From positions 63,463,118 to 63,527,117 of the forward strand of contig CM049317.1 in NCBI GenBank assembly GCA_026874595.1: DNA of 64,000 bases, read 5' to 3'. The translations under genes and the position numbers were made by a program. The DNA is from Sipunculus nudus. Lineage: Eukaryota; Annelida; Sipuncula; Golfingiida; Sipunculidae. Below, piece after piece: positions 1 through 12,480 of this stretch; position 1 is the stretch's first letter, and every line of letters begins with the position of its first letter. Below the pieces are notes generated by a model, which had not been told where the DNA came from, did no database searches, and saw only the letters and a list, made by a program, of their open reading frames with translations.

Positions 1-176
1 TTCCTCTATATCCTCCCACCCAATGTTACCGAGATCATATGTCTTGTTTACCCACAGTCTGCCGCCTGAGTGCAGACATTCGGCTTTTGCATTGCCCCAG
101 CTCAGTTTTTCTGGGACAAGCTTTATACAACCAGTTTGCATTCGTCGACACTTCCACTGTGGACACCAGTCACAGG
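1..176 (-). CDS. Copy A exon 4 (partial): N-terminal half of CTLD2
   Basis: Acceptor AG at 177-178. Readable residues are [33 protein letters not shown] and GWEDIEE up to the window edge. It keeps the cysteine lost in copy B and shows no lesion in the visible part. Confidence 0.78.
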
Positions 177-2257
177 CTTAGTAAGACAGAAAAGAAAAGC
201 AATGGCCAGTGGGTCATGATGCTCAGCTGACTAGCATTAATTTTTTGCCTAATATTCCAAATTGGAATCAATCCAACAGTAGTTTTTTTTGTTAAATGAC
301 CCGTCGCTAATATGTGAAGTTTGAATCCTTTTAATAACTGCAAAGGCAGTCTTCCTGCTATAAATGTTATAAAAGAGACGAATATGATTGGGCAAATTTT
401 ATTCAATTTATGTTTGATGATGTGGCTTTAAGTGTTAACTGATATGACAAATCGTCAGTCTTAAAACAGGCAGATATCTCGACATGGGCCCCTTATCCAA
501 AAATATAAGGTGAAAGAAACTATATTACTACAGTATTACAACGTCACTACTTGTCTTGGTCCTCAAAATTATGCGGCTCACAAGCCTATGTTTCTGCTTG
601 TTTGACCTTTAAGATCAATGTCAGGGACGCAAGTTTTTGATCTCATCGCACCCCTTTTTTGAAACAATGTTATCGGAAAATATGCAATACATCTAATGTT
701 TTGGTATTTGAAGGAAATCCTATATTTCAGCAGTTTCTTTTACAATTTTTATTCAAGGTACATGATACATCATAAATGATAAGCACATGGTATTTTCTTT
801 CATGAGGTACTAAACCGTTAGTCTATATAATGTCATAATGTTAACTCAAAGAGATATTTCCTTTCTAGCTAAAATGTAAGTAAACATGAAATAAACATCT
901 GGTCATGGTTCTCTAATTCGCGATTCGTGTTCCCATGAATACATCAGACTAACCTTGTTAACATATTTATGTTTACTGATGTACATTTTACTTATTAATA
1001 AGTATTAATTGATAAGTAAAGTTCACTTAGTTATCACTAAAGTTTTTATGACAACCTAACATAACAAGTGCTTCTAATAATTTTAAGCGAATATTTAAGC
1101 GGTTTAATCTTGAACATCGAGGTGACCAGTTTTTTTAGCTTCTTCAGGGCATTGGTTGCAACAGGTCGTATGTAACACTTCAGGACATAATCTGGAATAT
1201 TTTATACGTTATGCGGTTCACCAGCCTATTTTACAGCAGATTTGTCAAAAGCACCAATTTTTAATGTCTGAGAACTTTATCGAAACAATGTATTCACCGT
1301 ATTACTGGGGAAACATCAATGCTCTAAAAAGTATTACAAGAAATCCTCGGTTTTTGCAGACTTGATTTTGAATATTTAGGGTAAGTAAAAAAATAAAGTT
1401 TCAAAGTTTGACAGGGATACTGGTTGAAAAATATGCAATACTTCAAACTCGAAGAAAGATTTGACATCAATGGTGCCCAAAACATATATTAATTGTGTCG
1501 GAAATGTCGGAAAAACATCAATACCTATGCATGACTGAAAGTCATGAAAATAGAAAATTCTCAGAAATGTGTGGCATCTACATACATATATGACCCCAAA
1601 TTTTATCAATTGTTCATATCCAATAGCCCGACCTTAAACAAAATCGTAATGAAGTCAGTTCGATAGTGACGATTATGGAAACAAAAGAAATGGAAATGGG
1701 ATTCAAGGGAAACAAGCCGATAGTTTGTTTCCTTTAGATTTTCACTCGAGGTCGCTTTAAAAAGATGTAAACTCTCGTCTAATAAAGTTTTCCCAGCATT
1801 TTAAGGAGGACCAAGAAACCGTAGGTCAAAGAATACATTTTATTTGTAGAAAATAGAACAAAAGAGTTAAACATAGTTGGATCCTCAATGAAAAATTTCT
1901 ACAGTGTTACAATCGACCAACCTCAACGCTGATCACAAACCTCAGCCGTATTCACTGGCGGAGATAACAATTATTTAATTAATGCTTAATTTCCGGACAT
2001 ACGATTGCTTTCCCGCCTAAGAAAAGGTTAAGCTTTCTATTTCACTTGTTTAGAGGTGAAGAAAAAAAAGGTCAGTTTCTCAAGAATCATACTATATGAT
2101 ATCTTTAAACATTTAATCCCATAACAGTTTGCGAAAATATCGTTGATGTTAAATAATCTTTGATTGATACTTTATTTTCATTGTGTCAGAGGGATGACGA
2201 TATATTGCTGAATTAGAGTAAGTGGCAAATTATTTCACGAAAAGTAAATTCACCTAC

Positions 2258-2386
2258 AGGTTTCACACAGAGCAGGGAGTTTCACGGAGCAGCTTAACGC
2301 TCTGATTTCGGGGTTCTTATTGGATTCCGGAAGTCTTATTGCGAGGCATCTTCGGCCGCTTGTGTACCCGGTAACCTCAGGTGTTC
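2258..2386 (-). CDS. Copy A exon 3: C-terminal half of CTLD1
   Basis: 129 nt, open, with a TATTGAAG acceptor and GTAGGT donor. Cysteines occur in GRRC, LSCSVKLP and LCET. Same boundaries as in copies B and C. Confidence 0.75.
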
Positions 2387-2735
2387 CTTCAATACCAAAC
2401 CATGATCATGATTACATATTTTGCATAAAAATCAATTCCATTCTGAAAGAAACCAGTTTTAAAAATGTTTCTACCAAGCAATTAGTATGCAGAGGAGGCA
2501 ATATTAAATGCGAAACCTGATTATTTGGATTAAATCAACTAGGTTTACTGACAGTTAACATATAATCAGAAAACATGGACACTGTAGCGTTACAAAACGT
2601 ATACATTTGATCAACTATGGCTTTTTGTGTAAAGGGATCTATTACCTAAATGAGGCTATTATCAAAAGCTTTTTTGTCGAAGAGACTGGAACTTTTGCTG
2701 GGCATGTATACAAAGGTCATTGGTTCGAAGAAATA

Positions 2736-2820
<85 letters not shown>
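2736..2820. repeat. (CT)n/(TA)n microsatellite
   Basis: About 43 nt of CT followed by about 40 nt of TA. The open frames across it on both strands are repeat artefacts. Confidence 0.9.
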
Positions 2821-3195
2821 TGTAATCTGCAATAAATAACTGCTAGAGTGCTCGATGGTATGACACAAGAGCGTCATAATTATAAAAATATAGAGGACTC
2901 AAACACACCAGTTGACACCTAGATACCGACGACCACTGTGCAATAACAATATACACTATTCCCCCTTATCCATAGACCGTGCCTGTTCAGACTGCAACAC
3001 CTTTCTCCAAAACCGGTTTTATCCCCCTTATGGTTTGACGCACATTGTCCTGTCTCGTTCAGTAACAATAATCCTGCAAACGTACCTAGTAACCAATTAC
3101 GCTTATGTAACCAAAGGTATCCCACAGATCAACAAACCACTCAAATGCGTACCGTTTTGAACCATACGTTTACCATTTCAGTCAGACAGTCTTAC

Positions 3196-3226
3196 CTGAT
3201 GAGTGCAACAACGTGTGACACGAAAC
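3196..3226 (+). ncRNA. Weak hammerhead-like match
   Basis: CTGATGAG is followed 17 nt later by CGAAAC, then the palindrome CTACGTAG. Only three pairs (GTG/CAC) can form stem II, and stem I pairing is limited to GTCAGA/TCTGAC further out. It could be a decayed copy or chance. Confidence 0.2.
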
Positions 3227-3589
3227 TACGTAGAAGTGAATATATCTGACAACATTTGGTTCCGCTATAATTGTATAGTTATGTGTCACTCCATTATGCA
3301 TACTGGCTAATGCACATAGTGTCGATTCTGTACAAGTTCACAGTCTGTGCACAAGATTAAAAGTGGCGTGTCCTCTTGATACTATTGAACATGCGTGCAG
3401 CATTCGACACCGTTGATCAAACGAAACAAAAAAAATAGCCTTAAAGCCGAGGGAATATTAGTGGTTGCATTAGAATGGTTGATATATTAGTCCCCCATGT
3501 AGTTTGTGTAAACGGAAACAAATGCTAAGCCGACATCTATAATATGAGCAGCATTCGTAGATGCCTCGTGCTATACCACCAGTATTTAG

Positions 3590-3960
3590 GAAGTGGTCTT
3601 CGATCACACCAGTCCTCCGATCACTTCATTGGCTTCCGATACCCGAGATTATGATGTACATTGTATAAAGTTCTCATCCTAATATACACGGTCTGTCCCG
3701 AACTTAACCCTCAAGGCTCCGTTACATACACACTGTTCCACGTTCCCTGATCTCTACATCCACATCATTTTTAAGGTGCTACGAGTAAATGCATACATTA
3801 ATGCATGGCACTAGATTTTTCAAGGTTTGCGACCCTAAACTTTTGAATAAACTCCCTCAAGCTACTAGAAAGTTTCCTTTAATAAATTCTTTGGTTGAGG
3901 CACTAGGCCAATAATCTGCATTGAGCGATGCAAAAGGATTGGACTCTGGACCTAACATGA
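3590..3960 (+). mobile_element. LINE 3' remnant (reverse transcriptase C terminus)
   Basis: Translated pieces [21 protein letters not shown] and, later, a G-T-R-x-F...PKLLNKLP segment match the conserved end of CR1/L2/Jockey-type LINE proteins, with stops and shifts between them. It lies in intron 2 of lectin copy A, just downstream of exon 2. A similar remnant lies at the same place in copy C, so it predates the gene duplication. Confidence 0.6.
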
Positions 3961-4052
3961 GCCCTTATTATATATCTATCTTGGTATATATTTATCTGTA
4001 TATATCCATGAAAGACAAGAAATGAAAACTTCTGAAAAATATGAATTTTCAC

Positions 4053-4231
4053 CGTTATATGGTGTCACAGAGAAGTCAGAGAAAGCCAGGCGTCTTTTAT
4101 GTGTTTGTTTGCCATGAATTTAATAAGGGAATTCTTCTCCTGATTGTCGAGCTTTCCTGGAAGGAACATCTTTTTGTTCTTGCAGTACCTCTTTGCTTCC
4201 TCATACTGTGAGTCTCTTACGTATTTCCTTG
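4053..4231 (-). pseudogene. Copy A exon 2 with 22-nt deletion and stop
   Basis: Acceptor TTTTACCAG; donor GTGAAA. It reads normally through [20 protein letters not shown] and DAWLSLT, then enters TGA because 22 nt corresponding to the R-R-D-Y-G-x-F-K-P segment are missing. Confidence 0.8.
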
Positions 4232-4624
4232 CTGGTAAAACAAATTATAAGCATTATGTAACAAGTTCTTTAGTACTACCTCTCAATAAAGCCGTTGTTA
4301 ACATATAATATTCATTTAAGCTTGTTTTTAAATTAATAGAAATGCTGGATCAGTCACCTCAGCGCACAATTATCTTGAATATTTTAAACAGTAAGTGAAA
4401 CCTAATACTGAATACCTAGACCAATAAAATGGATAAAAGTGTCAATTATACCGCGGGTACAGTATAAAATATTACCTTTTCCATCGTTTCAGTTTAAATG
4501 ATGCGAACATACCGTCACAGATTCATCGATGTAGATAAAACATCTATACCAAAACTAGCCTGCTCAGTTTGATAAACAAACATAAACTTTAAATTGAATT
4601 GTATAAAAAAACAATAAAACCTAC

Positions 4625-4691
4625 GTTCCCAGGAGTGTACCAGACAGATCAGCACAACCATATATAAGATTCCTGTTAATAATGTCCACAT
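4625..4691 (-). CDS. Copy A exon 1: signal peptide exon
   Basis: 67 nt, beginning M-W-T-L-L, with hydrophobic core (ILYMVVLICLV), ending H-S-W-E before GTAGGT. It is nearly the same peptide as in copy C. Confidence 0.75.
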
Positions 4692-4800
4692 TTTGCAATT
4701 CCTCGATTAAGTCTAAAGGATATATACACACACGACAGCATGTGGAGATGGTTTTACGAGCTTGGTACACGATGTGTTTGACAGGCTACCCATATCATTT

Positions 4801-4820
4801 TCACATGACCCAGCATGTGA
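4801..4820 (-). promoter_or_regulatory. Paired E-box upstream of copy A
   Basis: Inverted repeat TCACATG-N6-CATGTGA, about 110 nt upstream of the start codon. Both halves are CANNTG E-boxes. The motif and its surroundings recur upstream of copies B and C, so it may be a promoter element; function is inferred only. Confidence 0.4.
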
Positions 4821-6268
4821 CAATGAAACGATAATTAAAGAGATCACTGCGGGCGGATGTAACTAGTAGGTATAAAATTATTGTCACAGGTCAATCGTAG
4901 CAAATTATTGTGCCTAGTCTGATGTTTTCTGTTTATTTATTGTGTGGGTATTGCTGGAATGGAGTTATTTAATTTTATGTTTTCGTACCACAGCTTGGCT
5001 GGTAAAGTGGACAAATAAAGCTCCTCACTGTGGTCGCCAGTGACGCTCGGTACATGTATACCTAGGTGTGCGTTCTACCAGTTTAAGACCTATCGTTAAA
5101 CTTCAAATATAGCAAACGGTGCTTTCACAGAATTTTTCACATGATATCATCGTTATGATCCAGCAGTTAATTCCAGCAGTGTAAAGTGAAAGGACCAATA
5201 GCACAGTTATTTCTTTGCGACTTACAATTTTTTTTTTTAATATGAGTCATGATGCAAGGGCTGGTCTTCTAAAGTTTTTCAGTTCATAGAGAACTATGCA
5301 GTTAATTCCCTAAGCAGAATCCAAATGTAGATGATCACAAATCCATGTATTATTTGTCAAAAACTTTTCACTTTTATCTGCTTTGCCTTGAATACATGAA
5401 ATACATATATTAAACATGGTAATTAAATTACCCCCTGTCACATAAGGAAATCTACTGTAACAATAAGGCGTGACTCTTAAAGTTCGTTTTAGCGATGGTA
5501 TATGGTATTAAATTTTACAGTCAAATTGGAAAAATCTTTGAAATAAAGACATGGCAACTGCTGTATCTATATGGTCTCTTCATTTAAAATGCGCCTCATA
5601 CAGCCTGGTCAATGTGTATTTTTGGTGATCTCAAATACACACTCATAACAGGGTATTGTCTGCTATCAATTATAGGACGCATAAAACACCCTCATGTCCG
5701 GAAGGCAAGTCATAATTCGCATAAAAATAAAATGTATTGACATAAACGATTTACTTCCAATCCTGTTAGCACAGTTAGTTTAAACAATGATGGTATTCAT
5801 TATTCATATAAACCTCCGTTTTTTTTTGTGAACTTGTGTTACTTTATAACCATATGTTTAACCACTGTACCATTAGCAATAATTATAGTACACAAGCGTT
5901 ATCACAGAACACGATGCAGGCACTCAAGCCATACATTCAAAAGATAAATTTGTTAATTTTTAAATGGGTTATATATAACCTGCGTAAGCATGTCTTGATA
6001 CTGATCAAGGGTTCTCCAATAAACCTACTGTTTCGGTCACTTTTTACCAAGGAAAACACATATCATCATTAATCATTATTATTATAAATGATATTCCTTC
6101 ACAAACTATACATGTTAAGAAAACACATAGTTGTAGTTGTACACGATTTTCATCCCGAGCAAGCGTGTGTCGATAATATGTTTTCAAACTAATTAAGACG
6201 ACAAAAATTTAAACTAATTAACATTCAGCGATCTACGAATACAGAAAGCGTCATATAGGAGGATAGGT

Positions 6269-6271
<3 letters not shown>

Positions 6272-6323
<52 letters not shown>

Positions 6324-6381
6324 CCATGCTGGTTCATTGTTTATAGATGGAAATGTCATACACAGAAAAGTCGGTTCATAG

Positions 6382-6439
<58 letters not shown>
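6272..6439. repeat. Two (TA)n runs flanking a SINE fragment
   Basis: (TA)n at 6272-6321 and 6386-6439. Confidence 0.9.
6322..6384 (-). mobile_element. Fragment of the same SINE between two (TA)n runs
   Basis: TAGCCATGCTGG-TCA-TGT-TATAGATGGAAAT and ACACAGAAA-GTCGGTTCA match 18622-18678. Only the distal 60 bp remain, enclosed by (TA)n at 6272-6321 and 6386-6439. Confidence 0.55.
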
Positions 6440-6441
<2 letters not shown>

Positions 6442-7059
6442 TACGTATAAATGATATAATTATAGTAGCTCTTAATGACGGAGCTCTGAAGGTTCTTCCC
6501 CAGAAAATTCTTGTAACCTACCAGCTTTACTGCAAATCAAAGAAATGGGTTACCGTCTATCAATATAGGATTAATTATATTGCTGCTGAGAATAAATAAT
6601 TGAATGGCCAGTCAGTGATGCGAAATCATTGCATACTATGATAATTAGAATGAAAAGTAAAATAAATTTTACATTTTTACACAATGTATAGTGGCCCACT
6701 TGAAAAAAAGCTACCTAATCATATTTACGGACTGTGAGGGTTTGTGTTGTTTTTGTCATGAAATTTAATTTTAATTATAAAACTGATTGTTATCGAATAC
6801 CAAAAAGCATATACACTACATGTTAGATTGAACAGCCGGTAATGCTTATGGGAGACGTCGGTAGACCATTTGTATTAATATTGACTGGTATTGCCACCTG
6901 CAGGTAAATTTAAAAGAATAATGTATTGTTCTTTGCCCGGTGCAGTTATTGCCTGTTTCCTAGAAGTCTGTAAAAGCATGGAATCATAGAAAAGCATAAA
7001 CAAGACAGATAAGCACAAATTGTATCTTATTGGCCTGCATAACTAGATCTGGAAATAAA

Positions 7060-7137
7060 ATGGATATCCACCAAATGTGCCAATGTTCCAGTTTTATCTG
7101 TCCATCCCTGTGGGAATCTTCATGCTCTTGGGAAAAG
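7060..7137 (+). other. Decayed third copy of the signal-peptide-like exon
   Basis: 78 nt from ATG to a GTACTA donor. It shares TTTTATCTGTCCATC and the CTTG-GAAAAGGTAC end with the copies at 27.1 and 53.2 kb, but the frame differs and hydrophobicity is lost. Confidence 0.25.
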
Positions 7138-7796
7138 GTACTACCTACATGAACACATAAACATTTGTCATCTTAAAAAAATAATACAATTTTTATTTTA
7201 TTTTTTTTTTCTTAGATTTTATGCAATGATAAATGTATTTATAAACGGCCAGCCAGAACTAGAAATATGCTTATATATGGCGGTGTATACTATTGTTTCG
7301 TAGTAGTCACGCTCCATTTGTTTTATTACTCTTTCCACTTATCCACTGCCTTACATAGAGGGGTTGTCGTACGGGTTTCAAGCTTGGCTATACATTTTTA
7401 ACTACTAATAAAGTGACCCTAACATAACCAGTATGGAAGGAGTGTATGTACGTCTGGGGTATTTTGATTAAAGTGTGCAGTTATTTTAGCCCTCATAGTT
7501 ATTATTAACCCGTTTTATATTATACACCCAGGGAAAAGTGGGAAAGTTAAAAATAATAAATACTACAAATTTTCCACCGAGACTGTGATAGCAGTGGCCG
7601 CAGTTGCTTTTTGCTTTTTTCTCCAGATGCCAGGAGATGAAGAGTTTCGGCAGGTGATTGAGTCGGTTAACACTGCACGTGAAAAGAGTATGTCAGAGAT
7701 CACTTAAAAGGGCATGTCAGAGTCTACACTCAAAAAAGGTCAGCCTATACGACTAGAGATTACGTGCCGCAATTACCACTATCGGTAATGTTGTTA

Positions 7797-7812
7797 AAAT
7801 AATAATAATAAT

Positions 7813-7847
<35 letters not shown>

Positions 7848-8056
7848 CGACGATAACAAAAATAAAGCTCAAAATAAAGATAAACACAATGATAATAATA
7901 ATTATAATAATAATAACGATAAAAATAAAAATATATAATAATAATGACGATTATAATAATAATTATGATATAAAATAAAGATAATAAAATTTATCCTCAT
8001 AATAAAAATGGTAATGATGATATTAAATGTAATAAGAGCAAAAATAAAATCATGAT
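7797..8056. repeat. AAT/ATA-rich imperfect microsatellite
   Basis: About 260 bp of AATAAT, GATAAT and AAAATA words. It sits at the outer end of the unit A flank, as do similar tracts at 27.6 and 53.96 kb in units B and C. Confidence 0.8.
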
Positions 8057-8745
8057 ACTCATAATAATATTTGCAACGAATCTCCCATAAACAGAGTGGA
8101 AGGGCGGAAATGCATGCCTACAAACAAAGCACACATTGCCCTCGCAATTTAATCTCTTACCCCGTCTGTCTGTCTGCTTGTCTCTTATCCTTCTCACTAT
8201 GTCTGTTTCTATCTGTCTGTCTGTCTCTGGCTGCAACAACCCTCCCATAAGCAGGCTGGGACATGCACCCCATACTTAAAAAAAGAGCACACATTGCTCT
8301 TGAAAACTAATCCTTGAACATCTCTCACTCTCCGTCTATGTCGGTCTTCCTCTCCCCCCCCCCCCTCTCTCTCTCTCTCTCCCTCAGTCTTTCTCTCTCC
8401 ATATATTTCTGTCTGCCTCTCTCTCTCACACTAACAATATTTTATTTTTTTCCTCGGTATAACAGGCAAAACAATCTATGTCATTCGTCGCCGAAAGGCG
8501 TCGCCGGGGTATTGAATGTGCCTGATACAATTTCTATTCACTCTGTAACATTAAGATTCAAAGCATCTCTCTCGAGAATGATACCTAAAGAAATAAAGAG
8601 AATATCCATTTCACAAAAAAACCAGTTGATTCAAGATTTATTAAGTAATACAATGAGTACAAAATATAAAAGATACTTTTTTCAAATGGGGAAGTACAAT
8701 AAACGAAAAATTGAATTGGTTTCTTACCAATTACCATAATCAATA

Positions 8746-8786
<41 letters not shown>

Positions 8787-9098
8787 TATGAATTATATAG
8801 ATATATATGAATATATCAGCGACTTTCAACCGACAATTATCAGGATCATAAGAGCGGTAGTAAAGTAGTACTTAAAGAAAATAGTGAGTTAAACATGCGG
8901 AAAAATAGCTTGTATAGTAATGCAACGATTAGTAAAGAGAAGCTGTGAACAGTAAGAGGGGTTAGTTTTATAATTCATCACATTACAGACAATTTGAACA
9001 AAATCAGCGTTCCCTTTATGACTACTGTCCTTTCAACTAATAATGGATGTTATTTTAGATAAGAATTAATCCAGAGCCACGGCTAATTGGTACAGAAC

Positions 9099-9100
<2 letters not shown>

Positions 9101-9194
<94 letters not shown>
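9101..9194. repeat. (TA)n at left border of the Penelope-like element
   Basis: About 94 nt of TA with one AAATA interruption. Confidence 0.9.
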
Positions 9195-9195
<1 letters not shown>

Positions 9196-9200
9196 TGGTA

Positions 9201-9995
9201 TAGCCGTATTAGTCGGTAGTTGAAGCGAAAGTTAAGATAAACAGTGACGCCTTTTAGATAGACTAACTAGTTAATCAACACACGAGCTTTCGAAGTACAA
9301 AGACTTCTTCGTCAGGTGGTAATTAAGTGGGAACGTGTACAGAGATTATATATGAAGGAACGACAATGTATAGACTCCATAATGCCAGAAACAGTGTATT
9401 GACATGCTGATTGGATAATTAGTAATATTATAACCATAATGCCCTGGGTGGGCGGGGTACAGTGAGTACACATCGCTTCACTCGGGAATTCCGCGAAACC
9501 GAATGAAGGTCGACGTCATCCATATTATGACGTCACGTCGAAGGGTCGCCGGGTCCGAAGTGCGGCCCTCCGTGGTACAGCCCGCCATTTCCAATGGTAG
9601 TCCCTAACCGAGTCCCCTGTCAAATGCCAAAATCGGTCCGATTAATCGGTCGAGGGTGTGCCGCGAGCCGGATACCCAATGCTACTCCCTATATGAGGGA
9701 GGGGAAGGTACGATTTCCCAGTGCTCTGTCCGGCCCAGGAGTTGTCTCCCGCCCCGACCATCGGGCCCGTTAGATGTTCTATGCTTGCCCGCCGGTATGT
9801 AAAGGAAAGAATAAACGTAAGTAACATAATAAAGCAATATTAAGAAAAGTAAAACAAGTGATGATTATGCAAATAATGTTGTAACAGATATAAACAAAAT
9901 AACAAACGTAGTACTGATAACAATAATAATAATAATAATAATAATAACAATAATAATAATAAATAATACTAATAAGACTAAAAATAATAATAATA
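9201..9995 (-). repeat. Left terminal arm of the Penelope-like element
   Basis: Read on the minus strand it matches 13540-14268 and 14853-15274. From inside out it holds an ATT microsatellite, a T-rich stretch, a GC-rich 350-bp block, the CTGACGA...GAAA motif, and a (TA)n border. The GC-rich block contrasts with the AT-rich surroundings. Confidence 0.75.
9288..9315 (-). ncRNA. Hammerhead-like core in Penelope left arm
   Basis: On the minus strand: CTGACGA, a 4-5 bp stem (GAAG/CTTC), then GAAA. Hammerhead ribozyme motifs are an established feature of Penelope-like element termini. The closing stem I and the cleavage site are not clear here, so activity is unproven. Confidence 0.4.
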
Positions 9996-10249
9996 ATGGT
10001 ACACCTGATACACATAATCTGCAAGAGACAGAGCTTAATCAAGCAACAGTACCTGGAAAAAATTAGAAAACATCAACCAAGTGAAGAGTCAATTATACGT
10101 GGATAATAAATACCATGAAGATCTCCAAAAAAGATTACAAAAGAAAATAAAAAGGTAAGCTTGAGAAACTCAAACAACCTAAACAACATAAAAACAAAGC
10201 AGATGAACTACCTGTTAACTATCAAGATATTGTAATAAATCAAAATGAA

Positions 10250-12480
10250 AGTGAAAATTCACAAACCGATTATGCTCCGTTACATGACAAATCCAAAATA
10301 ATCAATCTTTCTAAGCACAAACTATCAAATTCAGAAATAAGTCTCTTATCAAAGGGTTTGAAATTCTGCCCCACGCCTAAAATTGACCCCATCCAACTTT
10401 ATGGAGATTTGGAAGATTTTTTTCGCAAACTCAAATTAAAAGAATATTTTTTTTCATGAAAACTCACCATCTAATGAATCCGAAAAGGCCACTGGAATAA
10501 TTAACGACAGAAATTATAACAAAATCTGGACACCCCCGACAGGACGTAACCCCAAATTAGATATTTATATAAACACATTTAGAAATATGATCAATTCAGA
10601 AATTTTAAATAAAACAACCCAATCAACAAATAATCTCACTAATTATGAACAAGAAGCCATTACCACACTAAAAAACAATAAAGAAATAATCATCAGATCG
10701 GCCGATAAAGGAGGCGCCACTGTAATTAAGGACAAAACAGATTACATTAAAGAGGCCTACCGACAACTCGGTAATGAAAAATATTACAGAAAATTAGACG
10801 GGGATCCAACAGAAAAATTCTCTAAAGAACTAAAACAACTCATGTTAACCTTTCCAAAACACATTCAACTGGAACTATTTAAGTATATACCCGAAAACCC
10901 AAAACCAGGCATATTTTACACGCTCCCTAAAATCCATAAAAAGGACAATCCAGGGAGACCAATTATTTCCGGTATATGAACCCTTACTGAACTAATTTCT
11001 GGATTTGCGGAAACCAATCTAAAACCTATCGTTAAAAATTCTAATAGCTATGTCCGCGATACTACAGACTTTCTTAACAAACTTAACATGATCGATAATA
11101 TTCCGGAAGATAGTATAGTGGTAACTATGGACGTAGAAAGTTTATACACTAACATACCTCACACGGATGGCCTTAAGGCATGCATGAAACTCCTCAATAA
11201 TAATAATAAACATAATAGTATAACACCGGATATCACCACTGATTTGGCTGAATTTATCCTGACACACAATTATTTTGAATTCGAAGAAAATATTTATCTC
11301 CGAATAATGGGCACAGCTATGGGTACACGTATGGCACCACAATATGCTAATTGCTTTATGATAACCTTAGAGGAAGATTTCTTGGCAAATCAATCTCTTA
11401 AACCACTTATATATCTAAGATACATTGACGACATTTTTCTAATTTGGCACCACGGCGAAAACAACCTTTTAGAATTTCACAATAAGTTTACCAGCCACCA
11501 CCATAACATAATTCTAAAACTTGAAGATTCTACCAATACTATTAATTTTCTGGACACTACTATTAAACTAACCGACGGAAATATCCAGACTTCACTTTAC
11601 CGTAAACCTACTGATCGCCACAACTATATACATCCTGCAAGCTCTCATCCACCCCATGTCGCCAAATTTATCATCTATAGTCAAGCCCTAAGATACAACA
11701 GGATATGCTAAAAAAAACCGACAGGGATCAACAACTACTAAAACTAAAGAAGACATTCATCAACATGGGATACAAACGACATAAAATAGATAAACAAATA
11801 ACCAAAGCCACCAAAGTTCCACGTAAAAATTTATTGATGAAACCCCGAAAAAAGAACTAAACCGAATACCACTGGTTGTAACTTACCACCCGCACCTTAA
11901 ACATTCAAAGAGAGTTGCACATGAGTTACAACCCCTTCTAACCGCGGACCCTGTTCTTTCTACAATCTTTCCAGAACCTCCCATATTGGCCTATAAACAA
12001 CCAAGAAATCTTCGCAACCAGTTAGTAAAATACAAAATCACTCCGAAAAACATTCAAAATGGTACGTTTCCATGTAAAAGACCACGCTGCCTCACGTGCC
12101 CACTTACTGTCCAAGGCGATAATGTTCAAATATACGGGAAAACATGCACGACACAAGGCAAATATACATGCGCTAGCAAAGGAACCGTTTACCTGATTAC
12201 ATGTATTTTATGTCCGAAAGCATTATACATCGGCGAAACTAGTCAAAGATTAAGCATGAGAATAAATGGCCATAGGCACTCTATTAACTCTAATCAAAAA
12301 CTCACTCCAGTGGGCACACACTTCTCACAAACTGGTCACAATGCGGAGCATATGAGGATACACATACTAAAGGGAGATCTCATGGACACAAGGTTAAGAC
12401 AAATTTGGGAATAAATTTATTAATAAATTCAACTGTATACAAAATGGCCTCAATCAAGACGAAGGTTTCCTTGCACACTA
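10250..12480 (+). pseudogene. Penelope-type reverse transcriptase / GIY-YIG endonuclease, inactivated
   Basis: Recognisable segments in order: SLLSKGLKFCPTP (about 10340), RSADKGGATVI (10698), LPKIHKKDNPGRP (10924), RT motif A VTMDVESLYTNIP (11109), motif C YIDD (11422), zinc-like C-x4-C-x2-C (CKRPRCLTC, about 12073), and GIY-YIG core GTVYLI...LYIGET (12183-12242) followed by R-x-N-G-H. Disruptions: a frameshift in a T run near 10446-10453, in-frame TGA at 10977-10979 where the family usually has Gly, frameshifts near the A run at 11710 and near 11835, and a shift near 12412 before the tail FINKFNCIQNGLNQDEGFL. It cannot make a functional protein as it stands. Confidence 0.85.

Larger units (their letters stand above)
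1..4691 (-). pseudogene. C-type lectin-like receptor, copy A: 5' part, truncated by window edge, exon 2 damaged
   Basis: Exons on the minus strand: exon 1 4625-4691 (67 nt); exon 2 4053-4231 (179 nt instead of 201); exon 3 2258-2386 (129 nt); exon 4 from 176 down past base 1. Exon 2 lacks 22 nt near its 3' end (the R-R-D-Y-G segment of the other copies), which shifts the frame and gives TGA eight codons before the donor. Exons 1, 3 and the visible part of 4 are open with good splice sites. Copy A is compact: intron 2 is 1.7 kb, against 4.0 kb in B and 8.3 kb in C. It is called a pseudogene because of the frameshift; an alternative donor (GTGACA) exists but would leave the wrong phase. Confidence 0.72.
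4830..8300. other. 5' flank of copy A: no gene recognised
   Basis: Paralogous in patches with 22.8-27.8 kb and 42.2-54 kb, for example around CAATAAGGCGTGACTC (5463), ATGTATTGACATAAACGATT (5731) and CCAGGAGAT (7631). It holds microsatellites and the decayed signal-peptide-like segment. No credible coding frame. Confidence 0.6.

Noticed and set aside
2607-2877. Overlapping open frames through the (CT)n/(TA)n tract
   Set aside because: The peptides are Ser-Leu and Ile-Tyr repeats, which come from dinucleotide runs that are open in every frame.
8314-8739. 141-residue open frame on the plus strand
   Set aside because: It begins in a CT-repeat and shows no recognisable domain. A pyrimidine tract and AG at about 8464 resemble an acceptor, but the frame after it has no family match and no paralogue in units B or C.
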